From NCBI RefSeq assembly GCF_003438995.1, contig NZ_QSUN01000001.1, forward strand, positions 186,001 to 250,000: DNA of 64,000 nt, given 5' to 3'. The notes below the pieces were generated by a model. That model saw only the letters and a program-made list of their open reading frames with translations. It was not told where the DNA came from and searched no databases. Below are positions 1 through 14,496 of this stretch, piece after piece. The position numbers were made by a program, and so were the translations under genes. The DNA comes from Bacteroides sp. OM05-12. Lineage in GTDB: Bacteria; Bacteroidota; Bacteroidia; Bacteroidales; Bacteroidaceae. Each line of letters opens with the position of its first letter. Position 1 is the first letter of the stretch.

Positions 1-1073
1 TCAATATCCGTAGCATCTGCCGCAGCAGCAAACTGCCTTACCGGCAAGAGGACAAGCGTATAAGTGTAATCCGCCGTTTTCTTTGCTACGAACTTCTTGG
101 TTTCAAGGCTCTCATCTCCGTTCTTTAACGTAATGATATATTCAATCGTACTTCCATTGTATCCCAATAAAGGATCGGCAGGAGTCGTTTCCTCACCCGT
201 TTCGGAATCTATAACAGCCTGAGCAAAGACAGTAGTATTCACAACTATGGGCAATACATCGTTTGCTGTAAACTTCGCCAAGAAGAATTTTGCTGCAGTC
301 GGACCCTCTTCCGCCACTTTCGGGATAAAGCAGAAGTCACCGTCACCGGCATCTATCTTCTGATCCCACGTTCCATTATTGAATACCGCCATGATATTGG
401 TTATCTTAGCCGTCTCCTCAATACCGTAATACTCTGTCGGAATTAAGTTAATCCGCCAAATGCCTTCATGACCTTCCACTTTGGACAAAGCGGTTTTGTT
501 CTTATCCGAATCGAAAGCTACATTGACGCCCAACCAATTATCCAGACCGGAATGCATATATACGGCAGGAGTATTCAAGTCTATCGTTCCCCCGTTATTT
601 AGATTCACCATAATAGAAAGCGAAGTAGTGGCAGTAAACAGTTCGGGATAAATAGCTCCGTTTACACTATTTAGCTTACCGAAATCATAAGGAAAGATCT
701 CAGCCGAATCATCAGTCTTTACAGTACCGTCTTGCAAAACAACCAACCCCTGAAACTTAGTAGATCCGGCAGGATAATCCTTACCCATATTCACCTTAAC
801 CGAATAAAGGTTATCCTTGACTTTTGTAAGAGCATTGGTAAAAGAAGTTCCCCAAGCACCGTTATGGATATTATCTCCGGCATCCGACCAAGACCACAGG
901 AACATATTGCCTTCCACACCATCCAAACCGGTTCCGGTAACATCCAGATAAAGTGTAATATCTTCGTTTACATCAAAAGCTGCCGGAATGGTATATATTT
1001 TAGGAGCTTGTGCAAACAGACTGCCTGTTATCAGTAATAAAGCTCCGATTATAAATAAACTATACTTTTTCAT
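1..1073 (-). CDS. SusE/SusF-like glycan-binding protein, 3' end outside window
   Basis: An open frame runs from an ATG at 1073 to the left edge, 357 codons with no stop, so the C-terminus is missing. The N-terminus is a clear signal peptide (MKKYSLFIIGALLLITGSLFAQ) without a lipobox cysteine. The mature part is rich in beta-strand and aromatic residues, with segments such as FLWSWSDAG and PAVYMHSGLDNW, as in Bacteroidetes proteins that bind glycan at the surface. It is the last visible gene of the SusC/SusD operon, 29 bp after the small lipoprotein gene, which is the usual place of SusE/SusF or DUF4961-type proteins. The role in holding alpha-glucan is inferred from position. The family assignment is approximate. 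Confidence 0.7.
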   Translation of the reverse strand, partial: MKKYSLFIIGALLLITGSLFAQAPKIYTIPAAFDVNEDITLYLDVTGTGLDGVEGNMFLWSWSDAGDNIHNGAWGTSFTNALTKVKDNLYSVKVNMGKDYPAGSTKFQGLVVLQDGTVKTDDSAEIFPYDFGKLNSVNGAIYPELFTATTSLSIMVNLNNGGTIDLNTPAVYMHSGLDNWLGVNVAFDSDKNKTALSKVEGHEGIWRINLIPTEYYGIEETAKITNIMAVFNNGTWDQKIDAGDGDFCFIPKVAEEGPTAAKFFLAKFTANDVLPIVVNTTVFAQAVIDSETGEETTPADPLLGYNGSTIEYIITLKNGDESLETKKFVAKKTADYTYTLVLLPVRQFAAAADATDI

Positions 1074-1102
1074 ATCTTCTTAATTTATTAGATCATAAGG
1101 AA

Positions 1103-1558
1103 TCAGTTTTGAGAAAGCTCATAGATATAAGTGGCTATAGCCTCATCTCCTACCATTCTCACATACTTTATTTTCAAATTAGTTCCTTTACGAGGAGGAG
1201 CAACCAGACCAAATTGTGATTTAGCATCACCGTTCTTCAACAAGACTGTCATCGGGGCTTCAGCATCGTCCAGACTCCACGTACCGGTAGCCATTCCGAT
1301 AAAATCGGGCGCATTGCCTGTCACCTCAAACGTGTTATCATCCTTAAAATTGATTTTGAAAGTAGCAAAATCAAAATAGGAAGTTATGTCCATTTGCTCT
1401 CCGGCCTCATTCATTAGTAATACAGACTTTACTGACCAATCGCCCATCACCCCTTCCACTTTATTGAAGGGAGTACCTACTTCATAATCATCATCCTGAC
1501 AAGAGGATAAGCCCAGAATTGCAATAAGCAATAATGATATATATTTTATAGTCTTCAT
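1103..1558 (-). CDS. Small lipoprotein of the Sus-like operon (DUF5004-like)
   Basis: 151 aa. The signal peptide ends in the lipobox LGLSSC with acylated Cys about residue 20, followed by acidic QDDDYE, which fits the surface-export signal of Bacteroides lipoproteins. The body looks like a lipocalin-type beta-barrel: a GDWSVKSVLL segment, then FKINFKDDNTFEVTG and GTWSLDD. Such proteins (annotated DUF5004) commonly sit between SusD and a SusE/DUF4961 gene in GH13 loci. It lies 6 bp downstream of susD, so it is surely co-transcribed. Its precise function is unknown. Confidence 0.7.
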   Translation of the reverse strand: MKTIKYISLLLIAILGLSSCQDDDYEVGTPFNKVEGVMGDWSVKSVLLMNEAGEQMDITSYFDFATFKINFKDDNTFEVTGNAPDFIGMATGTWSLDDAEAPMTVLLKNGDAKSQFGLVAPPRKGTNLKIKYVRMVGDEAIATYIYELSQN

Positions 1559-1564
1559 AATATA

Positions 1565-2968
1565 TTAGTTTTTGTTTTTAATAATATCAGGATTACCATT
1601 AGACTCTGCACTCGGAATTTCGAACAGTAGTTGGCGTGCATTCCATTCAAAACGATTCACATTTTTATGCTGACGTTTTAAATCATGGATACGCTCTCCC
1701 TGAAATGCCAATTCGAATCGTCTTTCCATTTGGGCATTTGCCATAATGGTTTCGGCAGAAGCAGCATCCGATGTCCTCGGTGCACCGTAAGCACGTCTTT
1801 CTATCTTATTAAGAGCGGCAACAGCACCGGCTTTATCCGTTTTAGCGGCAGCTTCGGCATAAATCAACAATAATTCGTTTTCCGCAATAACAATGCAATC
1901 CATATTATCATAATCAAACTTTGTGGTATAATAAGTACCATTTTCCTCTTTAAAGAAAGCATCGAAACGTTTATCACCATTATTTGCTTTGATCGTATTA
2001 AACAAATCGGAAGAAGGCATACAACGGGTTGAAGCAGCAGGGTCATCCGTACGATACCTGGCACGGATAGCTCCCCAAGAGTCATTACTCTTTCCGGTAC
2101 TCGGAATCATAAAAATAACTTCTTTCGTTGTGGCTCCTTCTTGTGAAGCACGGGCAAACTTTGCTTTCAAATCATCATCCAAGTCATACTTGTTTATTAC
2201 TTTACCGGCATAAGTCGCCGCATTATCCATATCTCCCTTATAAAAATATACTTTAGCCAAAACTGCATTTGCCGCGTCCCTTGTAGCAAATCCGCAATCC
2301 CAAGTACGATCTTCCGGAAGATTGTCGGCAGCAAACTTCAAGTCTGTAATAATCTGAGTATAGGTAGCCTCAAGCGTAGAACGTTGAACTGGTATAAAGG
2401 CATCGTCCATAGAAACTGTACCTCTCAATCTCACCGGTATTCCCATACCTTCTACATCCTTCGTCGTATCATCATAAGGCAATCCCCAGATACGAACTAA
2501 ATGGAAATGTCCTAACCCACGAATAAAACAAGCATCAGCTTCCAATCGGTTTTTCGTTGCTTCATTCGCACCGGCCAGAATTTCATCGGCTTTCGAACTG
2601 AAAGCAGCAAAGTTAGCTTTATTAATAGATGCATACGTATCCGACCATGCCGTATTACCCACGGCATTAAATAAATCAGTCGTATAAGAAGAAATCTGAG
2701 TCCATTCGTATTGGTTCTCCAACGTAATGGCATCTCCTCCCATCACATCTTGGGCAACAAGCATCTCACCACCCATAAATCCGGCACCGCGAATACTTTG
2801 ATAAGCATCCACCATAAACTTTTGCAAATGCTCGGGAGTCTTTACGGAATCCTCCGTCAATACCAAATCATCCGGCTTTATCTGCAAAAAGCTCATATCG
2901 TCACATGATGTCATGGATAAAACCATGCAGCACATCAATATTAATAATTTTATATATTTCATAGTCAT
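1565..2968 (-). CDS. SusD-like outer-membrane glycan-binding lipoprotein
   Basis: 467 aa. The signal peptide has lipobox SMTSC followed by DD. The SusD/RagB fold is visible: N-terminal TPR-like helices (FMVDAYQSIRG; DTYASINKANFAAF), a central AKVYFYKGDMDNAATYAGK helix, and the C-terminal RRFELAFQGERIHDLKR segment that is highly conserved in the family. SusD proteins cap the SusC transporter and bind the oligosaccharide at the cell surface. Six bp separate it from susC. An alternative start two codons downstream (MKYIK, 2962) gives a more usual signal peptide. The alpha-glucan substrate is inferred from the flanking GH97 and GH13 enzymes. Confidence 0.95.
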   Translation of the reverse strand: MTMKYIKLLILMCCMVLSMTSCDDMSFLQIKPDDLVLTEDSVKTPEHLQKFMVDAYQSIRGAGFMGGEMLVAQDVMGGDAITLENQYEWTQISSYTTDLFNAVGNTAWSDTYASINKANFAAFSSKADEILAGANEATKNRLEADACFIRGLGHFHLVRIWGLPYDDTTKDVEGMGIPVRLRGTVSMDDAFIPVQRSTLEATYTQIITDLKFAADNLPEDRTWDCGFATRDAANAVLAKVYFYKGDMDNAATYAGKVINKYDLDDDLKAKFARASQEGATTKEVIFMIPSTGKSNDSWGAIRARYRTDDPAASTRCMPSSDLFNTIKANNGDKRFDAFFKEENGTYYTTKFDYDNMDCIVIAENELLLIYAEAAAKTDKAGAVAALNKIERRAYGAPRTSDAASAETIMANAQMERRFELAFQGERIHDLKRQHKNVNRFEWNARQLLFEIPSAESNGNPDIIKNKN

Positions 2969-2974
2969 TTGATT

Positions 2975-5900
2975 TTAGAATGTAACATTCAAGTTAAAAG
3001 TAAAATTACGGGATTGAGGCAAAGACAGATAAGTGACATTCGCACTCAAGTTCTTCTGTTGAGCATTCTCCATATCCCTGAAGATTTCAGGATCAAGACC
3101 ATCATATCCTGTAATACAGAATAAGTTTGTTCCGGTTAACCCCAAACGAACACTACTCAATCTCATTTTCTTTACCCATGCTTCCGGTAAAGTATAACCT
3201 ATTGATAACGATTTCAATCTTAGGAAAGAAGCATCATACAAATCCTCGGTTGTATTGGCTGTCGTCGCAATACCGCTGTTACCCAGTGTTGCACGATTTA
3301 CATCCGTAATATCTCCCGGCTGTCTCCAACGGTCAAGCACTTTCTTCGTCAAATTCCATCCACCCAAGTTTCCTCTTTGGAATTTACCGGAATCATCATA
3401 GATATTACCACCTATCTGGAAAGTAAACAGGATTCCTAAATCCCAGTTCTTAAATGTAAAGTCGTTATTAAATCCTCCGACAAAATCCGGATAAGGATGT
3501 CCTACCACCTGACGGTCTCTATCCGGGTTATACTCTTTAGTTACCCCTACCACCTTCTTGTTCTCATCTAACTTTTCATAAATAGGCATACCATCGGCAG
3601 GATCTACTCCCAGTTTCTTTACCAAGTAGTTTACCCCAATCGGTTCACCTTTAATAACACGGGTATCTCCTGCTCCACCCAAAGCATCAGCTCCGGCATT
3701 CCCTACATCCAAAACTTTATTTATATTTTTTGCAATGTTAAAGTCCGTAGTCCAAGTAAAATCACGAGTAACGATATTACGGGATTTTATAGAGAACTCG
3801 AAACCTTTGTTTTCTATCTCACCGATATTTTTCAGAATAGTTCCCCAACCGGATGATTTGGGAGTTGTCACTTCAAGGAATAAATCCTTTGAACGCTTGT
3901 TATAATAACCGATCTCACCACTGATACGATTATTTATAAATCCGTATTCCAAACCGACATCAAACGTACGGGTAGTTTCCCACTTCAAATCAGGATTAGC
4001 CAAGCCATCTATTTTCCAGTAATGAAGGTTCTGCGGATTCTGATTGTTACTATCTTTGATATAATAAATTTGGTTGGAAGTCATATTGGTAGTTCCCCAT
4101 TGCGCATAATTAGGAATCTCCGCATTACCGGTCAATCCATATCCTGCTTTCAATTTCAATAGGCTTACTACCTTTTGATGTTTCAGAAACTCTTCTTCCG
4201 TAAGCACCCAACCGATAGAGGCAGCAGGGAAATCACCAAACTTATTGTTCGCACCGAAACGAGACGATCCATCACGACGGTAGGTCAAAGTCAATAAGTA
4301 GCGATTCATCAAAGCATAGTTGATACGTCCGAAGAAAGAGACGAAAGAATATACCTGAGAAGGGTTCTTTCCTGAGTTATTACTTGCACCTACTTCCGGA
4401 AGTTCCGGATTATTGAACAGCCAGTCTTCCTTGCCCGGTTCAAAAGTAACATTATGGAAAGTATAATCCGTTGTAGATTTCATAAACTCCGTACCTATCA
4501 TAAACTTAAAGCTATGTATATCCGCTATCTTTAAATCATAATTAACTAATGCCTTGGCATTCCAATTGAAGTTTTTACTTCTATTTTTATTAGCTGAAGG
4601 ACTAGTTTCCACAATGCGGGTAGCCAAGAAATACCGATTGGAATTCAAATAATCCACATTACCTTCCGCCCGAACGGAAAGTCCTTTCAATATTTCGTAA
4701 TTCAAATACATACTACCCATTACTCTCGAATTACGCGTCTTCCACTGACGGTTATGAATACCCACTGCCGGATTCAGATTCGATGGAAACTTAAAATAAT
4801 CATCGGAATAAGTTCCGTCGTCATTAATAGCATGAACGGGGAAGTAAGGTAATGCCATTGACCAAGCATCTCCGATACCGCCTTTTTCCCATCCCATCGG
4901 TACATTCGTTTGATTAGTATAAGTATAAGATGCATTCAGACCCATTGTGAAGTTTTTAGTCACATTATAATCCAAATTCAAACGGGAACTGATACGTTTG
5001 AAATCATCTTCTTTCAAAAAAGATTTCTCATCACTTGCAGAAAGTCCGAAATACGTTTTAATCTTGTCATTACCTTGTTGCATAGAAAAGTCTCCATAGT
5101 TAGACCAACCTACCTGAAGGACTTCATCTTGCCAATCCGTGTTTATATTCTTGGCCTGATCCCATGAAAGACCACCGGCTAACTTCGGATGCGGTCCATC
5201 ATAGGTACCTGTACCATAAATAATATCATTCTCATACCCTTCCTGCAAAAGAGTAAGATATTCGTCGGTATTTAGCATATCCATTCTTTTCACAATAGTA
5301 GAAAGGCTGGAACGATAATTGAAGTTAAATACCGGTTTCCCTTTCTTTCCCCTTTTTGTGGTAATCAAAACAACGCCGTTTGCTCCGCGAGAACCATAAA
5401 TGGCAGTAGCCGAGGCATCTTTTAGTATTTCGATACTCTCAATATCATTGGGGTTAATAGAGGACATCGGATTAACATTCATACCGGCAGGTCGGTCTGT
5501 ACCTCCTCCTTGAAGTGGCATTCCATCTACAACGTACAATGGATCACCCCCCGCTGTAATAGAAGCTACACCACGGACACGGATGGCAGCTCCCGCACCT
5601 GCCATACCTGAAGTTTGGGTTACCTGTACTCCCGCAGCACGTCCTTGAAGTGTTGCATCAAAAGAAGAGTTAGGTGCTCCCATCAAATCCTTACCCGCAA
5701 CCTTGGCTATGGAACCGGTTACTTCACGTTTATTTTGAACACCATAGCCAACCACAACTACTTCATCGAGTTGCTCGGATTCTTCCTGCAAAGTTACCGT
5801 CACTTCAGAAAGTCCTTTTACGTTTTTCTCCTGAGGAACATACCCTATGAAAGACACCACAATCACATTCTGACCATCTGCCAACAGCAAATTGAAATTA

Positions 5901-6091
5901 CCGTCAGCATCGGTAATAGTTCCATTAGTCGTACCCTTTGCTAAAATATTAGCACCAATAACCGGTTCACCTTGTACATCTTTTACATGACCTCTCAATG
6001 CGGTCTGTTGTGCAAAAGCACCCAATGTAAAGAATATCCCCAAGAAAAGGGACAGAACCATTCTACAGATTCTAAGATTAGTTCTCTTCAT
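2975..6091 (-). CDS. SusC-like TonB-dependent transporter
   Basis: 1038 aa. After a signal peptide ending GAFAQ comes a carboxypeptidase-D-like domain (about residues 30-110, VKDVQGEPVIGANILAKGT), the TonB box region EQLDEVVVVGYG, a plug domain (about 120-240, with VDGMPLQGG and ILKDASATAIYGSRGANGV) and a long beta-barrel ending in an aromatic residue (NLNVTF). It is the outer-membrane channel that imports oligosaccharides together with SusD, powered by TonB-ExbBD. There is no N-terminal signal-transducing extension, so it does not itself signal to an anti-sigma factor. It lies 30 bp after the GH97 gene. Confidence 0.97.
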   Translation of the reverse strand: MKRTNLRICRMVLSLFLGIFFTLGAFAQQTALRGHVKDVQGEPVIGANILAKGTTNGTITDADGNFNLLLADGQNVIVVSFIGYVPQEKNVKGLSEVTVTLQEESEQLDEVVVVGYGVQNKREVTGSIAKVAGKDLMGAPNSSFDATLQGRAAGVQVTQTSGMAGAGAAIRVRGVASITAGGDPLYVVDGMPLQGGGTDRPAGMNVNPMSSINPNDIESIEILKDASATAIYGSRGANGVVLITTKRGKKGKPVFNFNYRSSLSTIVKRMDMLNTDEYLTLLQEGYENDIIYGTGTYDGPHPKLAGGLSWDQAKNINTDWQDEVLQVGWSNYGDFSMQQGNDKIKTYFGLSASDEKSFLKEDDFKRISSRLNLDYNVTKNFTMGLNASYTYTNQTNVPMGWEKGGIGDAWSMALPYFPVHAINDDGTYSDDYFKFPSNLNPAVGIHNRQWKTRNSRVMGSMYLNYEILKGLSVRAEGNVDYLNSNRYFLATRIVETSPSANKNRSKNFNWNAKALVNYDLKIADIHSFKFMIGTEFMKSTTDYTFHNVTFEPGKEDWLFNNPELPEVGASNNSGKNPSQVYSFVSFFGRINYALMNRYLLTLTYRRDGSSRFGANNKFGDFPAASIGWVLTEEEFLKHQKVVSLLKLKAGYGLTGNAEIPNYAQWGTTNMTSNQIYYIKDSNNQNPQNLHYWKIDGLANPDLKWETTRTFDVGLEYGFINNRISGEIGYYNKRSKDLFLEVTTPKSSGWGTILKNIGEIENKGFEFSIKSRNIVTRDFTWTTDFNIAKNINKVLDVGNAGADALGGAGDTRVIKGEPIGVNYLVKKLGVDPADGMPIYEKLDENKKVVGVTKEYNPDRDRQVVGHPYPDFVGGFNNDFTFKNWDLGILFTFQIGGNIYDDSGKFQRGNLGGWNLTKKVLDRWRQPGDITDVNRATLGNSGIATTANTTEDLYDASFLRLKSLSIGYTLPEAWVKKMRLSSVRLGLTGTNLFCITGYDGLDPEIFRDMENAQQKNLSANVTYLSLPQSRNFTFNLNVTF

Positions 6092-6121
6092 GCATTATAA
6101 TATTAAAGTTAACAAATTATA

Positions 6122-8344
<2,223 letters not shown>

Positions 8345-8394
8345 TTAATTAATAGGCCAACAAACATCCGATTATCATTTCGTATCAGACATCG

Positions 8395-8402
8395 CAAATG
8401 TA
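8395..8402 (-). promoter_or_regulatory. Bacteroides -7 box (TACATTTG) before GH97
   Basis: The minus strand reads TACATTTG, a match to TAnnTTTG, 63 bp before the GH97 start. No good TTTG -33 element lies at the right distance, so expression may need an activator. The 206-bp gap between the GH13 and GH97 genes holds nothing else recognisable apart from AT-rich DNA. Confidence 0.45.
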
Positions 8403-8538
8403 AGCGTGATAAATAGTAATTAATTAAACAAGAATGAAAATATAAATCATTTTACTTATTCAAAACAATTATATATTTGATAATCAACTATTTATCGTTA
8501 AACATTCAACAAATAAATATAAACCATTGTGAACTATA

Positions 8539-10413
<1,875 letters not shown>

Positions 10414-10416
10414 TCA

Positions 10417-10424
10417 CAAATATA
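10417..10424 (-). promoter_or_regulatory. -7 box (TATATTTG) of the GH13 gene
   Basis: The minus strand reads TATATTTG 7 bp from the start codon, giving an almost leaderless transcript. A TTTC rather than TTTG lies at roughly the -33 distance. The match to the Bacteroides consensus is good, but the very short leader makes it uncertain. Confidence 0.4.
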
Positions 10425-10608
10425 AAAGGTTCTATGATGTCTCTGAAAGAAATAGAAAGAAATTATAAATCGCTTAGAATTATAACATACTGATAATCTT
10501 TATAATAATCAAATAAAAGACTGACAAAAATATAAACGGATAGGAATAGCTTTCAAACATAAAACAAGCATATTTTAGTCTTTTCTATTTCTTTTCGTAA
10601 AGAATCAT

Positions 10609-10616
10609 TATATTTG
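10609..10616 (+). promoter_or_regulatory. -7 box (TATATTTG) of the DUF6377-type regulator
   Basis: TATATTTG matches TAnnTTTG 17 bp before the ATG at 10633. It lies back to back with the GH13 promoter in a 222-bp divergent intergenic region, as expected if the regulator controls the sugar locus. Confidence 0.45.
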
Positions 10617-10632
10617 CTGAAAACCTAGTCAA

Positions 10633-12231
10633 ATGAAAAAAATAATCTCTATATTAGTTTTGTTCATCTGTTGCAATCCCGTAAACAGATCGTTTGCTAT
10701 TCCTAAAAACATTTCCAATGAAAACATACTTAAGCAATTAGACAAAGCTATTGAACAAAAAAGCCAATATCATACGCAAAGAGAAAGAAAAATCGACAGT
10801 TTAACCACTTCATTAAAATATACAACCTCCGCACGGAACAAGTTAGAAACTTATAATGCACTATATGATATCTACCTGCACTATCAGGCAGATTCAGCTC
10901 TTCATTATGTCAAAAAGAAACAAGAACTTATTCCTTTATTGAACAATCCATCTCTAAAAGACGAAGTGTTAATTAATCAAATCGAGGTAATGGGAGTTAT
11001 GGGTATGTATAATGAAGCATTGGAAATGCTTAAACATATTGATGCGAAGACTCTACCCGATAACCTACTCTTATATTATTATCATGCTTGTCGTGCTTGT
11101 TACGGATGGGCCGCCGATTATACCAATACCAACAATAAAAACAAATACCAGAAATTGACAGATTTCTATCGGGATTCTATATTGAATATCACTGAAGATG
11201 GCATTGATCGCGATATTGTTCTTGCCGACAAACTAATAATAAATGAAGATTGTGATAAAGCTATTGCCATTTTAAACAAAGCACTTCCCAATAGTCACGA
11301 CAAACGCCAAAAAGGATATATAACTTATAACCTGGCAGATGCTTATGGTTGTCAAGGAAATATTGAAAAGCGAATCTATTATTTGGCAGAAACAGCAATT
11401 ATCGACATTGAATCTGCCATCAGGGAATACGAATCACTGCAAAAACTGGCACTGTTGATGTTTGAAGAAGGGAATATAGACCGAGCTTATAAGTATTTGA
11501 ACTGCTCCATGGAAGATGCTGTTGCTTCCAATGCAAGATTGCGCTCCATTGAAGTTACGAATTTCTTCCCCATCATTGATAAAGCCTATAAATTAAAGGA
11601 AAAAAGGGAGAAGAAGATAACCGACATCCTTTTATTTAGTGCCGGGATTCTTTCTTTACTTTTACTGATTACCATTTTCTATTTATACAAACAGATGAAG
11701 AAACTGTCGGTAGCACGGAAAGAATTGAGTGTAGCTAACCAACAAATGAAAGCGGTAAACCGAGAGTTGATACAAACCGGAAAAATTAAAGAAGAGTACA
11801 TAGCACGTTATTTGGATAGATGTGCTATATATTTAGAAAAATTGGATAACTACCGCCGTTCTTTAATAAAACTAGCAATGGCTTCTCGCGTAGAAGAATT
11901 ATTCAAGGCTATAAAATCCGAACAGTTCATTAATGATGAACGGGATGAATTTTATCGTGAATTCGATAAATCCTTCTTAAACCTCTTCCCGAATTTCATT
12001 CAGTCATTTAATAATTTATTAATCAAAGAAGAACAAATACACCCAAAAGCCGGAGAACTCTTATCTACCGAATTACGCATCTTTGCCTTAATACGTCTAG
12101 GAGTTACAGACAGTAACCGTATTGCCCACTTCCTTGACTATTCGTTGACCACCATTTATAATTATCGAAGTAAAGTCAGAAACAAAGCTATAAACAAAAA
12201 TACTTTCGAACAGGATATTACCAATCTATAA
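10633..12231 (+). CDS. Membrane-anchored TPR regulator, DUF6377-type
   Basis: 532 aa. Signal peptide (to about residue 23), then a periplasmic helical TPR-like region with the family pattern of a [13 protein letters not shown] segment followed by [17 protein letters not shown]. One membrane helix (about 335-353, [21 protein letters not shown]) is followed by a coiled coil and a cytoplasmic C-terminal domain ending in a helix-turn-helix-like stretch ([20 protein letters not shown], then IYNYRSK). Proteins of this shape are taken to sense a ligand in the periplasm and act on DNA directly. It is divergent from the GH13/GH97/SusCD genes and is the obvious candidate to regulate them. That link is inferred; the locus has no SusR-type regulator in view. 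Confidence 0.8.
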   Translation: MKKIISILVLFICCNPVNRSFAIPKNISNENILKQLDKAIEQKSQYHTQRERKIDSLTTSLKYTTSARNKLETYNALYDIYLHYQADSALHYVKKKQELIPLLNNPSLKDEVLINQIEVMGVMGMYNEALEMLKHIDAKTLPDNLLLYYYHACRACYGWAADYTNTNNKNKYQKLTDFYRDSILNITEDGIDRDIVLADKLIINEDCDKAIAILNKALPNSHDKRQKGYITYNLADAYGCQGNIEKRIYYLAETAIIDIESAIREYESLQKLALLMFEEGNIDRAYKYLNCSMEDAVASNARLRSIEVTNFFPIIDKAYKLKEKREKKITDILLFSAGILSLLLLITIFYLYKQMKKLSVARKELSVANQQMKAVNRELIQTGKIKEEYIARYLDRCAIYLEKLDNYRRSLIKLAMASRVEELFKAIKSEQFINDERDEFYREFDKSFLNLFPNFIQSFNNLLIKEEQIHPKAGELLSTELRIFALIRLGVTDSNRIAHFLDYSLTTIYNYRSKVRNKAINKNTFEQDITNL

Positions 12232-12290
12232 GAACATAACATACTCCCGAAAGAGGCTGAACCATTTATTCAATCATATCCCATATTATT

Positions 12291-14427
12291 ATGAAAACAC
12301 TATTACTACTATTAAGCTTGTTTTTTATAGATATTTTCTCATTCGCTTCTCCTATCACAAACTTACTGGAGCGCATTGACAAGGGAGCATCTAAGAAATT
12401 TATCATCGAACAAACAAAACTCTCCGACAAAGATTTCTTTGAATTAGATCAGAAAGATGGCAAGATCATTATTCGAGGCAATAACTATGTAAGTATTGCT
12501 ACAGGACTAAACTGGTATCTGAAATATTATGCAGGTATTCATCTTTCATGGAATGGCATGACTGCTAAATTACCTGTCACACTGCCGGTTGTTACTAAAA
12601 AAGAAAGACATGAAAGTATGTTGCCTTACCGTTATGATCTCAATTACTGCACTTTCTCATATTCGATGGCATTCTGGGACTGGCCGCGTTGGGAAAAAGA
12701 GATAGACTGGATGGCATTGCACGGTATTAATCTTGCTTTAGCACTCACCGGGACAGAAAGCGTATGGTATAACGTTCTTAATAAGTTAGGTTATGACAAA
12801 CAAAATATCAATGAATTCATTTCTGGTCCAGGTTTTCTTGCGTGGTGGCTTATGAATAATTTGGAAGGATGGGGTGGCCCTAATCCGGATAGTTGGTATA
12901 CACAACAAGAAACACTTCAAAAAAAAATTGTAAAACGGATGCGTGAATATGGTATTGAGCCTATATTGCCGGGATATGCCGGAATGGTACCCAATAATGC
13001 CAAAGAAAAATTAGGATTAAACGTATCAGATCCCGGACGATGGTGCAGCTATCGTCGCCCTGCTTTCTTGCAACCGGGAGATAAACGTTTCGAAGAAATA
13101 TCCACTTTATATTACAAGGAACTGACAAAGCTGTATGGCAAGGCGAACTTTTATGCTATCGATCCTTTCCACGAAGGAGGGAGCACACAAGGAGTAAATT
13201 TGGATATTGCCGGAAAAGCAATTATGAATGCTATGAAAAAGATCAATCCGAAAGCCGTATGGGTAGCTCAGGCATGGCAAGATAATCCACGTACCAAGAT
13301 GATCGAAAATCTGAAAACAGGAGATTTACTAATACTCGATTTACACAGTGAATGCCGACCTCAATGGGGAGATACTTCTTCCGAATGGTATAGAAAAAAT
13401 GGTTACGGGCAACACAACTGGATATACTGCATGCTACTTAACTTTGGCGGAAATGTCGGATTACATGGGAAAATGGATGCCGTAATAAACGGATTTTACG
13501 ATGCAAAAAATGACACACATGCCGGACAAACTTTGCGGGGAGTCGGTATAACTCCGGAAGGTATTGAGAACAATCCGGTAATGTACGAACTGACAATGGA
13601 ACTGCCTTGGAGAGCAGAACGTTTCACGAAAGAAAACTGGCTGAACAGCTATGTAAAAGCTCGTTATGGTGTGGAAGATGAAATAATAAACAAAGTATGG
13701 CTATTATTGGGAAAAGGTATTTATAACAGTCCGAAGAATCTTGTCCAACAAGGTACACACGAATCTGTATTCTGCGCCCGCCCTGCCGAAGATGTTTATC
13801 AAGTATCAAGTTGGTCGGAGATGAAAGATTATTATAATCCTCAAGAAGTAATAGAAGCAGCCCGCTTGATGATTTCCATCGCTGATAAATACAAAGGAAA
13901 TAATAACTTTGAATTTGATTTAACCGATATCCTACGCCAAGCTATTGCAGAAAAAGGACGTTTAATGCAAAAATCTGTTACCGCAGCTTACCATGGCATC
14001 CCGACATTTCCTACAACTAATTCTTTTGCAGGATGAATTATTGGCAACACGCCCCGAATTTAAAGTAGGCAAATGGATAAGTAATGCACGCGCATTAGGC
14101 AATACACCAACAGAAAAAGCATTATATGAATGGAACGCCCGAGTGCAAATCACAACATGGGGCAATCGCATAGCCGCCAATGAAGGCGGACTCCGAGATT
14201 ATGCACACAAAGAATGGAACGGTATCCTGAAAGATCTCTATTATGTACGCTGGAAACAGTACTTCGACTACTTATTCCAAAAAATGGATGGTAAGCAACC
14301 ACAAGAAATCGATTTTTATACTTTAGAGGAATCATGGGCCAAAGCATCCAACTATTATTCTGCTGATCCGGAAGGTGATTGTATCGCAACAGCTAAACGT
14401 ATCTTCAAGGAAGTATTTCAAAATTAA
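12291..14427 (+). pseudogene. Alpha-N-acetylglucosaminidase (GH89, NAGLU family), broken by a frameshift
   Basis: The first frame (12291-14036) encodes a signal peptide and most of a GH89 enzyme: the ATGLNWYLKYY N-domain end, the barrel with MALHGINLALALTG, GPGFLAWWLMNN, the DPFHEGG acid/base region and the LLNFGGNVGLHGK segment. At about 13995, after VTAAYH, homology moves to another frame that supplies the rest (SRHFLQLILLQDELLATRPE to KEVFQN, stop 14427). About ten residues usually expected between the two parts seem absent, so a small deletion rather than a one-base slip is likely. GH89 removes terminal alpha-GlcNAc from mucin or heparan-type glycans. Activity is probably lost, because the C-terminal helical domain helps form the active site. 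It follows the regulator by 59 bp. Confidence 0.8.
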
Positions 14428-14437
14428 ATCGGAAATA

Positions 14438-14472
14438 AAAAAGAGGAAGAACTTTATGTTTCCTCCTCTTTC
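14438..14472. terminator. Bidirectional terminator between GH89 and typA
   Basis: An AAAGAGGAA / TTCCTCTTT-type hairpin with A-rich and T-rich flanks lies between two convergent genes, so it can serve both. Confidence 0.6.
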
Positions 14473-14496
14473 TTATCTCACTTTATATAGATAGAT

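Noticed and set aside
732..1037. 101-aa frame opposite the SusE/F-like gene
   Set aside because: Antisense to the continuous minus-strand gene with its signal peptide.
12291..14036. Intact shorter GH89 enzyme
   Set aside because: The last residues after VTAAYH are out of frame, and the true C-terminal region continues immediately in another frame.
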